62,037 nt of DNA from Phycisphaerae bacterium (GCA_027078365.1 JALWYQ010000022.1:1-62037), one strand, 5' to 3'. Counted from the stretch's first letter, positions 16,245 to 25,795 are shown. Numbers and translations are program-made. The notes: generated by a model from the sequence alone, not told the origin.

Positions 16245-17606
16245 TCATTTTATAACGCTTTTATTTCTCAATACGTGGTGATAGTGCTGTGCAAACCTGT
16301 GGGCTTCATCTCTGATGTACTGCATGAGTCTGCGCAGAGAGGAGTTTGGGGGCAATTTAATTGGCTTCTCCATTCCAGAGACGTAGATAATCTCATGCTT
16401 CTTGGCTAGAGATAGTAGATATGGTTTAGGGCCTTGAAACTGCTCGAATATTTTTTCGATAGCACTAAGCTGGCCCTTACCACCATCTATGAGAATAGCA
16501 TCTGGCCAAAGCTCGGTTCCATTAGCGGCGTATTTGTATCGCCTTGTTAAAACTTCTTGGAGCGCAGAATAGTCGTCAACACCCTCTACCGTTTTAATCT
16601 TGAACTTGCGGTAGCCGCTTTTAAATGGTTTGCCATCTATAAATTTAACTAGAGAACCAACCATATCGCTACCAGAAATATGGGCGATATCAAAACCCTC
16701 AATCGTACGGATTGGCTCACTAGCACCAAGTAGCTTTTGGAGTTTTTCGTTCGCCTCTGATAAATCGATTGTGAATGCCTCTGGCTGTACATTCTCGCTA
16801 AGAGTACCTCGATTATCGAGTCTCTCGATAAGTCGTATCCTATCTCGCAAAAGGGCTGCGCGTTCATAATCTAGCTCTTGAGCAGCATCTTTCATCTGCT
16901 TTTTCATCTCACGCAACAATACAGACCGTTTGGATCGCAGGAATTTCGTTAGGTCGTCAATTATAGCTCGATACTCTTTCTTGCTAATCTTATCTGCACA
17001 CGGCCCACTACATTGCTTTATGCTATAGAGCAAACATGGACGGAAGAATTTACGTTTGTCATCGTCTTCCTTTATATCAAGCTTGCAGGTTCTGAATTTG
17101 TAGATTTTTTGCAAAAGCACCAACACCGCACGAAGCTCGCCGCCACTGGTAAATGGGCCAAAGAGCCTTGTGCCCTTTTGCTTTGGGCTGCGCGTTACAT
17201 ATACACCGGGAAAATCATCTTTACTGGTAATCTCAAGATATGGAAAAGTCTTATCATCAAGCAAATCGCTGTTATACGCAGGACGAATATCCTTTATTAA
17301 CCTCGCCTCTTGGAGAATAGCATCAACCTCGCTTTTGGTTTCAAGATAATCAACGCTATGGGCTTTTGAAACCATCTCAACAATCTTGGCACCGCGCGAT
17401 TCCATTAAGTCTGCGCTAGGCAAGAAGTAACTACCCGCCCTAGAGCGTAGATTCTTCGCCTTGCCGATATAGAGAACCGCTCCATTGGCGTCTTTTATAA
17501 AATAAAGACCACAGCTAGAGGGAAACTCCTTGAGTTGCTCTCTTATCTGAGAAAACTTATCTTTTGACGTATCAGAAGCCATGCTAGCATAATAACTCAT
17601 ACTCAC
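16245..17606 (-). CDS. uvrC: UvrC-like excinuclease subunit without the HhH tail
   Basis: This 453-residue protein has the GIY-YIG nuclease (SSCGLYFIKDANGAVLYIGKAKNLRSR, about 29-56), the Cys-containing middle region (CLLYSIKQCSGPC), a UVR motif (DYERAALLRDR, about 248), and the RNase H-like domain with IEGFDIAHISG and ILIDGGKGQLSA. It stops at DEAHRFAQHYH. The C-terminal helix-hairpin-helix domain of standard UvrC (about 600 residues) is absent, and downstream DNA shows no frameshifted remnant. It may act in nucleotide excision repair with altered DNA engagement. The start is uncertain: a GTG at 17606 or ATGs at 17600 or 17582. Confidence 0.85.
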   Translation of the reverse strand: MSMSYYASMASDTSKDKFSQIREQLKEFPSSCGLYFIKDANGAVLYIGKAKNLRSRAGSYFLPSADLMESRGAKIVEMVSKAHSVDYLETKSEVDAILQEARLIKDIRPAYNSDLLDDKTFPYLEITSKDDFPGVYVTRSPKQKGTRLFGPFTSGGELRAVLVLLQKIYKFRTCKLDIKEDDDKRKFFRPCLLYSIKQCSGPCADKISKKEYRAIIDDLTKFLRSKRSVLLREMKKQMKDAAQELDYERAALLRDRIRLIERLDNRGTLSENVQPEAFTIDLSEANEKLQKLLGASEPIRTIEGFDIAHISGSDMVGSLVKFIDGKPFKSGYRKFKIKTVEGVDDYSALQEVLTRRYKYAANGTELWPDAILIDGGKGQLSAIEKIFEQFQGPKPYLLSLAKKHEIIYVSGMEKPIKLPPNSSLRRLMQYIRDEAHRFAQHYHHVLRNKSVIK

Positions 17607-17896
17607 TAGAAACTAAAATCATTTAACTGGAAAAACCACCATTTTTGTACTGTTTAACCAATACAAACATTAAACTTTCATTGAATTTTCCCCTTGCATA
17701 GGCACCCACTACATAGGGTGTACCTGACATTTACGCCATACTACCTATTCCATTTTGCTTGAATTATAGGACGTAGCTACACTTTGCAAAATTAGTTGTA
17801 TTTTTTTTTGAAAATATAAAGTTTTCCCAATTAAGCACTTAGTGATTTTGCCGCTCTGATTTGAGAGTTTTTGCGAGTATTTTAAAGAAAAACAGT
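17607..17896. other. Divergent spacer between uvrC and nrdJ
   Basis: No gene is seen. A hairpin-like segment GGCACCC...GGGTG lies at 17701-17720, and the rest is AT-rich. I looked for the conserved elements of a cobalamin riboswitch upstream of nrdJ and found none. Confidence 0.6.
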
Positions 17897-17930
17897 TTGA
17901 CAAAAAAAGCTCTCAAAATACTATATATAG
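17897..17930 (+). promoter_or_regulatory. nrdJ promoter with NrdR-box-like operator
   Basis: A perfect -35 hexamer TTGACA lies at 17897-17902. CTATATATAG at 17921-17930 fits the NrdR box core CwATATaTwG at every position and overlaps the place of the -10 element. NrdR is the ATP-cone repressor of ribonucleotide reductase genes. A second, weaker candidate (ACATATAGTATT) lies at about 17963. Repression by NrdR is inferred from position and match. Confidence 0.65.
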
Positions 17931-18005
17931 ACAATTCGAAGAAGACAAACATAATACATACAACATATAGTATTAAACGAAAAAGCCTATACAAGGAGGT
18001 ATAAC

Positions 18006-21000
18006 GTGTCAGATAATAACGCAAACGGCAATGGTTTTGGTAGACTCACAGAATCTAACTTCAAACCATGGGAACAACAAGAGCAAACCCAAGAGAATGC
18101 AAGCAAGATTGAGGTTGAACATTTCTTCTCAAAACCAGACGTTCATCCTTTCGATGAGATAGATTGGGAAATTCGTGAGACATCTATCAGTGATGATAAA
18201 GGCAATGTTATCTTCAAGCAGGATAATGTCGAGACCCCTACTTTTTGGAGCCAGCTTGCCACTAAAATCGTAGTTAGTAAGTATTTCTATGGCGACTCTA
18301 GCACTGGAGAAAGGGAATATTCTGTTAAGCAGCTTATTCACCGCGTTGCAAAGACCATTGCAGATAGAGGTTTAAAAGACGGTTATTTCGCAAGCGAAAA
18401 AGACAGCAATGCATTCTATAGCGAACTAGCGTGGCTATGTGTTAACCAGTATGGAGCATTCAACTCTCCTGTGTGGTTTAATGTTGGCTTAAAAGATGTC
18501 TATGGAATTGCCGGAAGCGCACACAACTATCACTGGGATGAGGAAGCGCAAAAAGCCGTCCCATGTGAAGATAGTTATAGCTACCCACAAGCGTCTGCCT
18601 GTTTTATCCAATCCGTAGAAGACACTATGGAGGATATAATGAGGCTTGCAAACAGCGAAGCAATGTTGTTTAAGCATGGCTCAGGAACAGGAACAGACCT
18701 CTCAACAATCAGAAGCTCAAAAGAAAAACTCTCTGGCGGTGGTTCTCCGTCAGGTCCGCTTAGCTTTATGAGAGTCTTCGATCAGATTGCAGGTGTAATT
18801 AAATCGGGCGGTAAAACGAGACGTGCTGCAAAGATGCAGTCTCTCCATGTTAGCCACCCTGACATCAAAGAGTTTATCACCTGTAAAACTGAAGAAGAGA
18901 AAAAAGCGTGGGCTCTAATAGAACAGGGCTACGATGGAGATTTCAACGGCGATGCGTATGGAAGCGTTATGTTCCAAAACGCAAACCTCAGCGTTCGTGT
19001 TACTGATGACTTCATGACTCAAGTTGAAAAAGACGGCAAATGGAGTACGATTGCCGTTACGACAAAGGAAGAAGTTGAGCAATACAACGCTCGCGAATTG
19101 ATGGAGTTAATTAGCGAAGGAACGAGAATCTGCGGCGATCCTGGCTTGCAGTATCATAGTACAATTAACAAGTGGCACACATGCCCAAATACTGCACCAA
19201 TTAACGCGTCAAACCCTTGTAGCGAATACATGTTCATAAACGACTCTGCATGCAACCTCGCTTCGCTAAACTTGATGAAATTCCGCAATGAGGATGGCTC
19301 GTTCAATATTGAAGGATTTAAAAGAGCAATAAGGATATTCATTATCGCTCAAGACATACTCGTAGATAATGGTAGCTACCCAGATCAGCGCATCGCCGAT
19401 AATAGCCACAACTTCCGTCCTCTCGGACTTGGATACGCCAACCTTGGCTGTTTGGCTATGAGCCTTGCGATGCCTTACGATTCTGACGAAGCCAGAGCTC
19501 TAACATCTGCGATAACTGCAATCTTAACAGGTACTGCATATTGCGTCAGTACTGAACTTGCGCAAACTAAGGGAGTATTCGCCGGATACGAAATCAACAA
19601 AGAACCGATGCTACGCGTAATAGATATGCACCGCCAAGCTGCGCACAACATCTCTGAAGTGTACTGCCCTAGTTATATGGTTGCTGCAGCAAAAGATGCC
19701 TGGGACCAAGCCTACGACAGTGGAAGCCACTACGGATTTAGAAATGCGCAAGTTACTGTTCTTGCTCCAACCGGAACAATCGGCTTCATGATGGATTGCG
19801 ATACTACAGGAATTGAGCCAGATATCGCACTTGTGAAATACAAGATGCTAGCCGGCGGCGGAATGCTCAAGATTGTTAACCAAACCGTTCCTATGGCACT
19901 TGAGCGTCTTGGTTATTCTGCGCAAGAGATTAAAGATATCTACGATTGTATAGACAAGGACGACACAATCGAGACCTCGACAACTCTAAACCCAGAGCAT
20001 TTACCTGTATTTGACTGTGCGTTTACCCCTGTTAAAGGCAAACGTCATATCCATTGGCAAGCTCACCTAAAAATGATGGCAGCGGCCCAACCGTTCATCT
20101 CTGGCGCGATTAGCAAAACGATTAATATGCCAAATGAGAGTACCAAAGAAGAAATAATGAAGGCCTACATGGAAGGCTGGAAGCTTGGCTTAAAAGCCGT
20201 AGCTATATACAGAGATGGCTCGAAACGTACTCAACCTATGAATACTGGCAAGAGTAGCGACAAAGCTCAAGAGAAGAAAGAGACTCTCATAGTTCAAAAA
20301 CCATACAGAAGAAGACTCCCTGAGACTCGCAATAGCATCACACATAAGTTCTCCGTTGCAGGCCACGAAGGATATCTAACGGTCGGACTATACGAAGACA
20401 ATCAACCTGGCGAGCTATTTATCACAATGGCAAAAGAAGGAAGTACCGTTGGTGGTTTGATGGATGTTGTTGGAACTTGCGTTTCAATGTCTCTTCAGTA
20501 CGGTGTGCCTCTGGTAACCCTTGTAGATAAATTCCGCCATGCAAGGTTTGAGCCTGCTGGAATGACTTCAAACCGCGACATTCCGTTTGCCAAGAGTTTA
20601 ATAGACTACATCTTCTGCTGGATGGGTTGCCAATTCTTACCTGGATACGCTGAGAATAACACTCCAAACAGGTCTAAGGCAAAAGAAAACAAAAATACAA
20701 CCACCGCAAAAGAGGTTGTAGAAAAAACAAAAGACCTTGCCAAAAAAGTTGCCGAGGCAAAGCAGGTAACAAATAAAGAACCAGAAAAGAGAACTCCTAT
20801 CGTAGAAGTAAAGTCTGACAGGTTCGCAGAAGAAGCTGCTGACAAGGCCGTAGCAACGGTAGTAGAGGTTGTAACCTCCGGTGCAGGAGAAGTGGTTTCC
20901 CAAGAGAAGGTATTGCAGCAGTTCAACGGGCAATTCGAGCATTTCCAAGACGATGCTCCAGCATGCGACGTGTGCGGTTCTATCACAGTTAGAAACGGAA

Positions 21001-21047
21001 CATGCTACAGATGTTTCAACTGCGGAAATAGCATGGGTTGCTCATAA
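18006..21047 (+). CDS. nrdJ: Adenosylcobalamin-dependent ribonucleotide reductase (class II)
   Basis: This 1013-residue enzyme reduces ribonucleotides to deoxyribonucleotides using adenosylcobalamin instead of a metal-tyrosyl subunit. Landmarks include the first active-site region (SACFIQSVEDTM), the GSGTGTDLSTIRSS loop, NPCSEYMFINDSACNLASLNL near residue 405, and LAPTGTIGFMMDCDTTGIEPD near 590. A charged linker leads to a C-terminal CxxC zinc-ribbon (ACDVCGS...CYRCFNCG) with further cysteines that can serve as a shuttle. GTG is the start, preceded by a strong AAGGAGGT. It is monocistronic, ending at a terminator. CobO elsewhere in the window can supply its cofactor. Confidence 0.95.
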   Translation: MSDNNANGNGFGRLTESNFKPWEQQEQTQENASKIEVEHFFSKPDVHPFDEIDWEIRETSISDDKGNVIFKQDNVETPTFWSQLATKIVVSKYFYGDSSTGEREYSVKQLIHRVAKTIADRGLKDGYFASEKDSNAFYSELAWLCVNQYGAFNSPVWFNVGLKDVYGIAGSAHNYHWDEEAQKAVPCEDSYSYPQASACFIQSVEDTMEDIMRLANSEAMLFKHGSGTGTDLSTIRSSKEKLSGGGSPSGPLSFMRVFDQIAGVIKSGGKTRRAAKMQSLHVSHPDIKEFITCKTEEEKKAWALIEQGYDGDFNGDAYGSVMFQNANLSVRVTDDFMTQVEKDGKWSTIAVTTKEEVEQYNARELMELISEGTRICGDPGLQYHSTINKWHTCPNTAPINASNPCSEYMFINDSACNLASLNLMKFRNEDGSFNIEGFKRAIRIFIIAQDILVDNGSYPDQRIADNSHNFRPLGLGYANLGCLAMSLAMPYDSDEARALTSAITAILTGTAYCVSTELAQTKGVFAGYEINKEPMLRVIDMHRQAAHNISEVYCPSYMVAAAKDAWDQAYDSGSHYGFRNAQVTVLAPTGTIGFMMDCDTTGIEPDIALVKYKMLAGGGMLKIVNQTVPMALERLGYSAQEIKDIYDCIDKDDTIETSTTLNPEHLPVFDCAFTPVKGKRHIHWQAHLKMMAAAQPFISGAISKTINMPNESTKEEIMKAYMEGWKLGLKAVAIYRDGSKRTQPMNTGKSSDKAQEKKETLIVQKPYRRRLPETRNSITHKFSVAGHEGYLTVGLYEDNQPGELFITMAKEGSTVGGLMDVVGTCVSMSLQYGVPLVTLVDKFRHARFEPAGMTSNRDIPFAKSLIDYIFCWMGCQFLPGYAENNTPNRSKAKENKNTTTAKEVVEKTKDLAKKVAEAKQVTNKEPEKRTPIVEVKSDRFAEEAADKAVATVVEVVTSGAGEVVSQEKVLQQFNGQFEHFQDDAPACDVCGSITVRNGTCYRCFNCGNSMGCS

Positions 21048-21079
21048 TCCAATCTTAAAGTAGCTCCAACAAATACAAA

Positions 21080-21120
21080 GGCCTCCCTACTTACTCAAAA
21101 GTAGCGAGGTCTTTTTTTTT
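21080..21120 (+). terminator. Terminator of nrdJ
   Basis: A stem formed by GCCTCcCTACT and AGTAGcGAGGtC encloses a short loop and is followed by nine or ten T. It lies 33 bp after the nrdJ stop. Confidence 0.85.
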
Positions 21121-21157
21121 GTTGAAAATCTAGTAAACCAGAACTAGCTACGTTTTT

Positions 21158-21290
21158 CTACAAAGATGCCGCACCTAACGGTGCTAATCTGATTTGTTGC
21201 TTGTTATTTTGCTACAAAGCCTCGTAGAGGCGACAGCTTTGTAGGGATAAAAAACCGCCCTAACCTCCAGTCTCATGAGAAAGCAATGTC
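21158..21290. repeat. Palindromic-core repeat array D
   Basis: Two cores, GCACCTAACGGTGC (21171-21184) and GCCTCGTAGAGGC (21219-21231), start 48 bp apart within the family linkers CTACAAAG and TTTGTAGGGATAAAAAA. It is the main content of the 388-bp spacer between nrdJ and the parvulin gene; the rest shows no gene. Confidence 0.8.
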
Positions 21291-21435
21291 TTTGCAGCCT
21301 TCGTTAAAGCAGTTAAACAAAGTTTATTTTGCAAAATCCAAGTTTATCGCATATCATTACGAACCTGTATATCATTGATTAAGTCTATTAAGTTTTTATC
21401 GGTTTTCACTTTAAGATAAACGAGAGGAAAATGGA

Positions 21436-22557
21436 ATGAATATTGTTCGCAAAGGCTTGCTATTGGCATTATGTTGTCTGGTCGCACTAACTACTGGCTG
21501 TGGTCAAAGAAAGATGAAAGTAAAATACACTGCCGAGCAATTGGCAAAGATACCAGACCCACAGCGCAACGATTTGCCTGCGCCTACTGGCGGGCTAGTT
21601 TTAAGTGTCAATGGAGAGACTCTTAGCGCAGAAGAAGTAATCGCTCCAGCATTAGAGAGTATCTCAGGCGTCTCCATGCCGAAGGATTTCCAATCGTTTG
21701 CAAAACAAATAGCTCCACATATCCAAAGAATAATAAAAGATAAAATCACAACAATCTTGCTCTACCAAAAAGCAAAGATAAAGCTAGACCCTAGAGTATT
21801 CGAAAAGAAAGGTCCTCTTGATAAGGCCGTAGATAAAGAGATTAAACAATTCATAGCCGACCACAACAGCGATTACTATCTAGCACAGCAAGAGCTTAAA
21901 AAGGACGGTTACACGTGGAAAACGTACCGTGAATACAAGAAGAAGATTATGGTTGCTCAGAGCTACTTTTCAGATACACTTGCTGATTTAGCAAAGCCAA
22001 GCTACACTGAAATAAAGAACGCATATGAAGCACTAAAGCAAGACAAGTTCAAGATTGAAGCAAAACTAAAATTTCAAGTAATAGACTTAAAAATAGACGC
22101 TTCTGCAGGAAAGGATAAAGAAACCCTAATCAAACAGGCAAAAGAGATTCTTTCAAAAGCCAAAGCGGGAGAGGACTTTACTGAGTTAGTAAAAAAATAC
22201 TCTGCCGGAGTAAAGGCCTCAAATGGAGGTATTTGGCAAACAAGCTCTGCAGACTCTCTAAATCCTCCATACGATGCTGTTGCAAAAGAAGCATCTAAAA
22301 CAAAAGTTGGAGAGATTGGAAGTATCGTTGAGACTGAAAACAACATCTTCATCGTAAAAACACTAGAAAACTCTCCTGCAGGTTATATCGCATTCGATGA
22401 TGTAAGCGCAGAAATCGAAAGAAGGCTATTTGCGATGAAACGCCAGCAAGAGGCAGAAAAGCTCCTTTACGAGATGTTTAAAGAAGCAAACATCGTGGGT
22501 CTAGATGGTTTTATCAATTACTGCATTCGAGAGACGTACTTAAGGAGCATGCAATAG
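21436..22557 (+). CDS. Parvulin-type peptidyl-prolyl isomerase lipoprotein
   Basis: This 373-residue protein has a lipoprotein signal (LLLALCCLVALTTGC, Cys22 of the mature N terminus). A helical N-terminal region of the SurA/PrsA type follows, then a PpiC parvulin domain (about 210-310: FKIEAKLKFQVIDLKI, AKAGEDFTELVKKYSAG, NGGIWQTSSADSLNPPYDAVA, KVGEIGSIVETENNIFIVK). It probably folds or escorts exported proteins in the periplasm. It ends 2 bp before acpS and may form one unit with acpS-mnmG. GAGGAAAATGG precedes the start. Confidence 0.88.
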   Translation: MNIVRKGLLLALCCLVALTTGCGQRKMKVKYTAEQLAKIPDPQRNDLPAPTGGLVLSVNGETLSAEEVIAPALESISGVSMPKDFQSFAKQIAPHIQRIIKDKITTILLYQKAKIKLDPRVFEKKGPLDKAVDKEIKQFIADHNSDYYLAQQELKKDGYTWKTYREYKKKIMVAQSYFSDTLADLAKPSYTEIKNAYEALKQDKFKIEAKLKFQVIDLKIDASAGKDKETLIKQAKEILSKAKAGEDFTELVKKYSAGVKASNGGIWQTSSADSLNPPYDAVAKEASKTKVGEIGSIVETENNIFIVKTLENSPAGYIAFDDVSAEIERRLFAMKRQQEAEKLLYEMFKEANIVGLDGFINYCIRETYLRSMQ

Positions 22558-22559
22558 CG

Positions 22560-22958
22560 ATGAAGATTATTGCACACGGTATCGATCTTGTTGATTTCGG
22601 GCGTATCAGAGATATGTACGAAAGGCATGGCCAGAGATTTTTAGACCGTATCTTCACAGAAACAGAACAGCAGTATGCTCTGGGCGTAAAGAATACGATT
22701 GAAAAACTCTCCGGACGGTTTGCGGCTAAAGAAGCTATCTTAAAGCTAATTGGAACCGGACTGCGCGGCAAGATATCGTGGAGAGATATTGAAATAACAA
22801 ATACACCGATGGGCGAACCAAAAGTTAGCCTAAGCGGCGAAGTTGAAAAAATAGCTACAAAGAAAAACATAGAGCAGGTAACAATAAGTATAACACACAC
22901 AGCAGACTTTGCGATTGCCTCAGCAGTTGCACTCTGCGAAATAGATAAGCAGGAATAA
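22560..22958 (+). CDS. acpS: Holo-[acyl-carrier-protein] synthase
   Basis: This 132-residue phosphopantetheinyl transferase moves 4'-phosphopantetheine from CoA to acyl carrier protein. The two family motifs are present: GIDLVDFGRI (Asp9, magnesium ligand) and FAAKEAILKLIGTG near residue 53, then ISITHTADFAIA. Length is typical. It starts 2 bp after the parvulin gene stop and its stop overlaps the mnmG start by one base (TAATG), pointing to translational coupling. Confidence 0.93.
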   Translation: MKIIAHGIDLVDFGRIRDMYERHGQRFLDRIFTETEQQYALGVKNTIEKLSGRFAAKEAILKLIGTGLRGKISWRDIEITNTPMGEPKVSLSGEVEKIATKKNIEQVTISITHTADFAIASAVALCEIDKQE

Positions 22959-24772
22959 TGGCAAACGAATTTGACTGTATAGTTATTGGTGCTGGCCACG
23001 GCGGAGTGGAAGCGGCAAACGCCGCGGCTAAATTAGGCGCAAAGACTCTCTTACTTACAATGTCTAAAGATACCATAGCCAAGATGAGCTGCAACCCAGC
23101 AATAGGTGGGCTTGGCAAGGGACAGATGACCAGAGAGATTGATGCTCTAGGCGGCCTTATGGGAAAAGCCATAGATGCCTGTGGAATTCAGTTTAGACTT
23201 CTAAACCGCTCAAAGGGACCAGCAGTACGCTCGCCAAGGGCGCAGGCAGACAAATACAAATACAAAGAGTTCATGCGCAACGCATTGGAGGCGCGAGAAA
23301 ATCTCACTATCATAGAGGGTGAGTGTAGCGATATTGTGGTAGAAGACTCCAAGGTCCGAGCGGTAAAAACTCTAGACGGCAGAGAATTCAAAACTCAAAC
23401 CGCAATCATAACAGCAGGCACATTCCTGCGCGGCGTGATGCATATTGGCCCAGAACAAATCCCTGGCGGCAGAAGAGGAGAACCTGCCAGCAACGCCTTA
23501 AGCGATTGTCTTAGGAGGCTAGGGCTTAAAGTTGAAAGATTAAAAACAGGCACTCCAGTGCGCATTGCGGCAGACTCTATCGATTTTAGCAAGATTGAAC
23601 GCCAAGACGGTGACGAAGAACCAGTTGCATTCTCGTTTATGACTGACAAAATAGAAACGCCGCAGATACCGTGCTGGATTACATACACAAATGAAGCGGT
23701 GCATAAACTTCTCCACGACAACCTTGAAAATGCGCCGCTATACAGCGGTCAGATAATGTCTACGGGGCCTAGATATTGCCCTAGCATCGAAACAAAAATA
23801 CTGCGTTTTCCAGACAAGGAGCGACATCAAATCTTCCTCGAACCTGAAGACGCATCACAAAAGACATTCTACCCGAACGGCATTAGCACATCAGTACCAA
23901 AAGATATACAGCTAAAGATGCTTCAGCTTATCCCAGGTACAGAAAACGCAAGGATAGTCCATTATGGCTATGCGATTGAATACGACTACTGCCCTGCCAC
24001 CCAGCTCAAAATAAATCTTGAAACTCGCAAGATTGACGGGCTATTTATGGCTGGTCAAGTAAACGGCACTAGTGGATACGAAGAAGCTGCTGGTCAAGGG
24101 ATTATGGCTGGAATAAACGCCGTAGCCAAAATTAAAGGAACTGAGCCATTCGTACTCGGTAGAGACCAAGCGTATATCGGCGTGATGATAGACGATCTGC
24201 GCACAAAAGAAATCACCGAGCCATACAGAATGTTCACAAGCCGCGCAGAATACAGACTCACCCTACGCGCAGACAATGCCGATAGAAGACTTACCCCTAT
24301 TGCAAGAGAGCTTGGTTTGATTAGTGAGCAAAGGTGGCAGAGATTCTCAGACAAGATAGAAAAGATAGCCAAAATTGAAGCGTATCTAAAAAATACCAGA
24401 AAAATGGGCAAAAGCCTCTGGACCCAACTAAACCAACCAGAGAACCCATTTGCAAGCAATATGAAGGAAGATAAATTTATCGCATCACTCAATCCAAACA
24501 AAGAAGTCTTGGAATCGGTAATGATAGACGCCAAATACCAAGGATATCTTGAAAAGCAAGATGCAATAATTCAAAAGTTTAGACAACTTGAAAACCTAAA
24601 ACTCCCAGAGAAGTTAGACTACAATAAAGTGCCGCACCTTCGCGCAGAAGCTAAAGAGAGATTGACAGAGCTTAGGCCTGCAACACTCGGTCAAGCGGGA
24701 AGAATCGGCGGTATAACACCAGCGGATATAACTGTAATCCAAGTTTACATCTCGCAGGGACTAGCTAGATAA
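22958..24772 (+). CDS. mnmG: tRNA uridine-5-carboxymethylaminomethyl modification enzyme MnmG
   Basis: This 604-residue FAD protein works with MnmE to modify U34 of certain tRNAs. It has the Rossmann motif VIGAGHGGVEAANAAAKLG (residues 7-25), the signatures GGLGKGQMTREIDALGG and AGTFLRGVMHIG, GLFMAGQVNGTSGYEEAAGQG near 355, and the C-terminal MnmE-binding region with YQGYLEKQ. Length and order are standard. It overlaps acpS by one base. No mnmE is in the window. Confidence 0.96.
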   Translation: MANEFDCIVIGAGHGGVEAANAAAKLGAKTLLLTMSKDTIAKMSCNPAIGGLGKGQMTREIDALGGLMGKAIDACGIQFRLLNRSKGPAVRSPRAQADKYKYKEFMRNALEARENLTIIEGECSDIVVEDSKVRAVKTLDGREFKTQTAIITAGTFLRGVMHIGPEQIPGGRRGEPASNALSDCLRRLGLKVERLKTGTPVRIAADSIDFSKIERQDGDEEPVAFSFMTDKIETPQIPCWITYTNEAVHKLLHDNLENAPLYSGQIMSTGPRYCPSIETKILRFPDKERHQIFLEPEDASQKTFYPNGISTSVPKDIQLKMLQLIPGTENARIVHYGYAIEYDYCPATQLKINLETRKIDGLFMAGQVNGTSGYEEAAGQGIMAGINAVAKIKGTEPFVLGRDQAYIGVMIDDLRTKEITEPYRMFTSRAEYRLTLRADNADRRLTPIARELGLISEQRWQRFSDKIEKIAKIEAYLKNTRKMGKSLWTQLNQPENPFASNMKEDKFIASLNPNKEVLESVMIDAKYQGYLEKQDAIIQKFRQLENLKLPEKLDYNKVPHLRAEAKERLTELRPATLGQAGRIGGITPADITVIQVYISQGLAR

Positions 24773-24800
24773 CGCTTATTTCTAACATCAACTACCGTAT

Positions 24801-25700
24801 ATGAACAATAGACGCTTAGAAAATCAAAATAAACGTAGGCTAGTCGAACAGAGGGCAGTGGAAAACAAGAAACGCTCAAGACTAACCAGACTAGACATAC
24901 TCGCCCGCATCTTTTTCAAGGCTACCCTACTTTGGAATCGTGGGCGCAAAAATGCTGAGTCAATCATCACAAACAAAATCTCATTTACTATTGAAAAATT
25001 GCCTGAAAAGTTCGACAACACAAAAATCCTCTTCATGAGCGACCTTCACATCAGAGGAAAGAATAATCAACTCGATAAGATTTCAAAAATGATAAGCAAG
25101 CTTGAATATGACTTCTGTATTCTCGGCGGGGATTATTGCGATTCGTTTAAGCACGAAAAGAAAGAGATGGCAAAAATCATAACTCCACTGCTAAAACTGT
25201 TGTTTGAGAAATCTCCTGTATATGCCGTTCTTGGCAATCACGACTCAATAGACATTGCAGATTTTTTTAGCTCATTGGGCGTAGAGGTGCTAATAAACGA
25301 CTCTGTCGTAATCACAAGAGAAAACGAAAAAATAGCACTCGTAGGCATCGACGATTGCCACCGTTACAAGTGCGATGATTTTGAGCTCGCCCAAGAAAAT
25401 CTTGACCTATCTGAGTTTAAGATTCTAATCTCACATTCACCAGAAAAATACCAAGAAGCGCAGCAAAGAGGCTACAACCTCTATTTAGCCGGCCACACAC
25501 ACGGCGGTCAAATATGCCTACCGAAAGGATTTGCCCCAATAACAAATGCGCATGTTCCACGCAAAATCGCAGCGGGAAAATGGCAATACAAACAACTGCA
25601 AGGCTACACCTCACGAGGCGTAGGAACCTCACAAACACCGCTAAGATTCAATTGCCCCCCAGAGATTTGCTTGATAACTCTTAACCGCAGTTCAAATTAA
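24801..25700 (+). CDS. Metallophosphoesterase (YkuE-like)
   Basis: This 299-residue calcineurin-like phosphoesterase has a basic N-terminal segment of about 60 residues, then metal motifs in order: MSDLHIRG near 75, GGDYCDSF near 106, LGNHDS near 147, ISHSPE near 214 and LAGHTHGGQI near 233. YkuE-like members are often membrane- or envelope-associated; here the N terminus shows only a modest hydrophobic stretch. The substrate is unknown. Its stop codon lies inside the left arm of a 73-bp palindromic element. Confidence 0.85.
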   Translation: MNNRRLENQNKRRLVEQRAVENKKRSRLTRLDILARIFFKATLLWNRGRKNAESIITNKISFTIEKLPEKFDNTKILFMSDLHIRGKNNQLDKISKMISKLEYDFCILGGDYCDSFKHEKKEMAKIITPLLKLLFEKSPVYAVLGNHDSIDIADFFSSLGVEVLINDSVVITRENEKIALVGIDDCHRYKCDDFELAQENLDLSEFKILISHSPEKYQEAQQRGYNLYLAGHTHGGQICLPKGFAPITNAHVPRKIAAGKWQYKQLQGYTSRGVGTSQTPLRFNCPPEICLITLNRSSN

Positions 25701-25769
25701 AGGGGTCAGGAACCTTTTATCTTCGGGTTACAAAAAACCTTCAACAGAAAAGGTTCCTGACCCCTTTAA
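25697..25769. repeat. 73-bp palindromic element (REP/MITE-like)
   Basis: Two perfectly complementary 22-bp arms (25697-25718 and 25748-25769), with the core AGGGGTCAGGAACCT, flank a 29-bp loop. The left arm contains the stop codon of the upstream phosphoesterase gene, and the element sits between two convergent phosphoesterase genes. Arm length and perfection exceed a normal terminator, and it looks like a non-autonomous mobile palindrome. It could still terminate both transcripts. Confidence 0.75.
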
Positions 25770-25795
25770 TTCCACGAAGAAGGCGTCTGGCAACC

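Noticed and set aside
17607-18005. Cobalamin riboswitch before nrdJ
   Set aside because: The conserved B12-box elements could not be found; a NrdR-like site explains the promoter better.
20606-20986. Antisense reading frames inside nrdJ 3' end
   Set aside because: They mirror the low-complexity linker of NrdJ and lack coding features.
25697-25769. Ordinary bidirectional terminator only
   Set aside because: The arms are 22 bp and perfect, the loop is 29 nt and T-runs are short; it was therefore listed as a repeat element.
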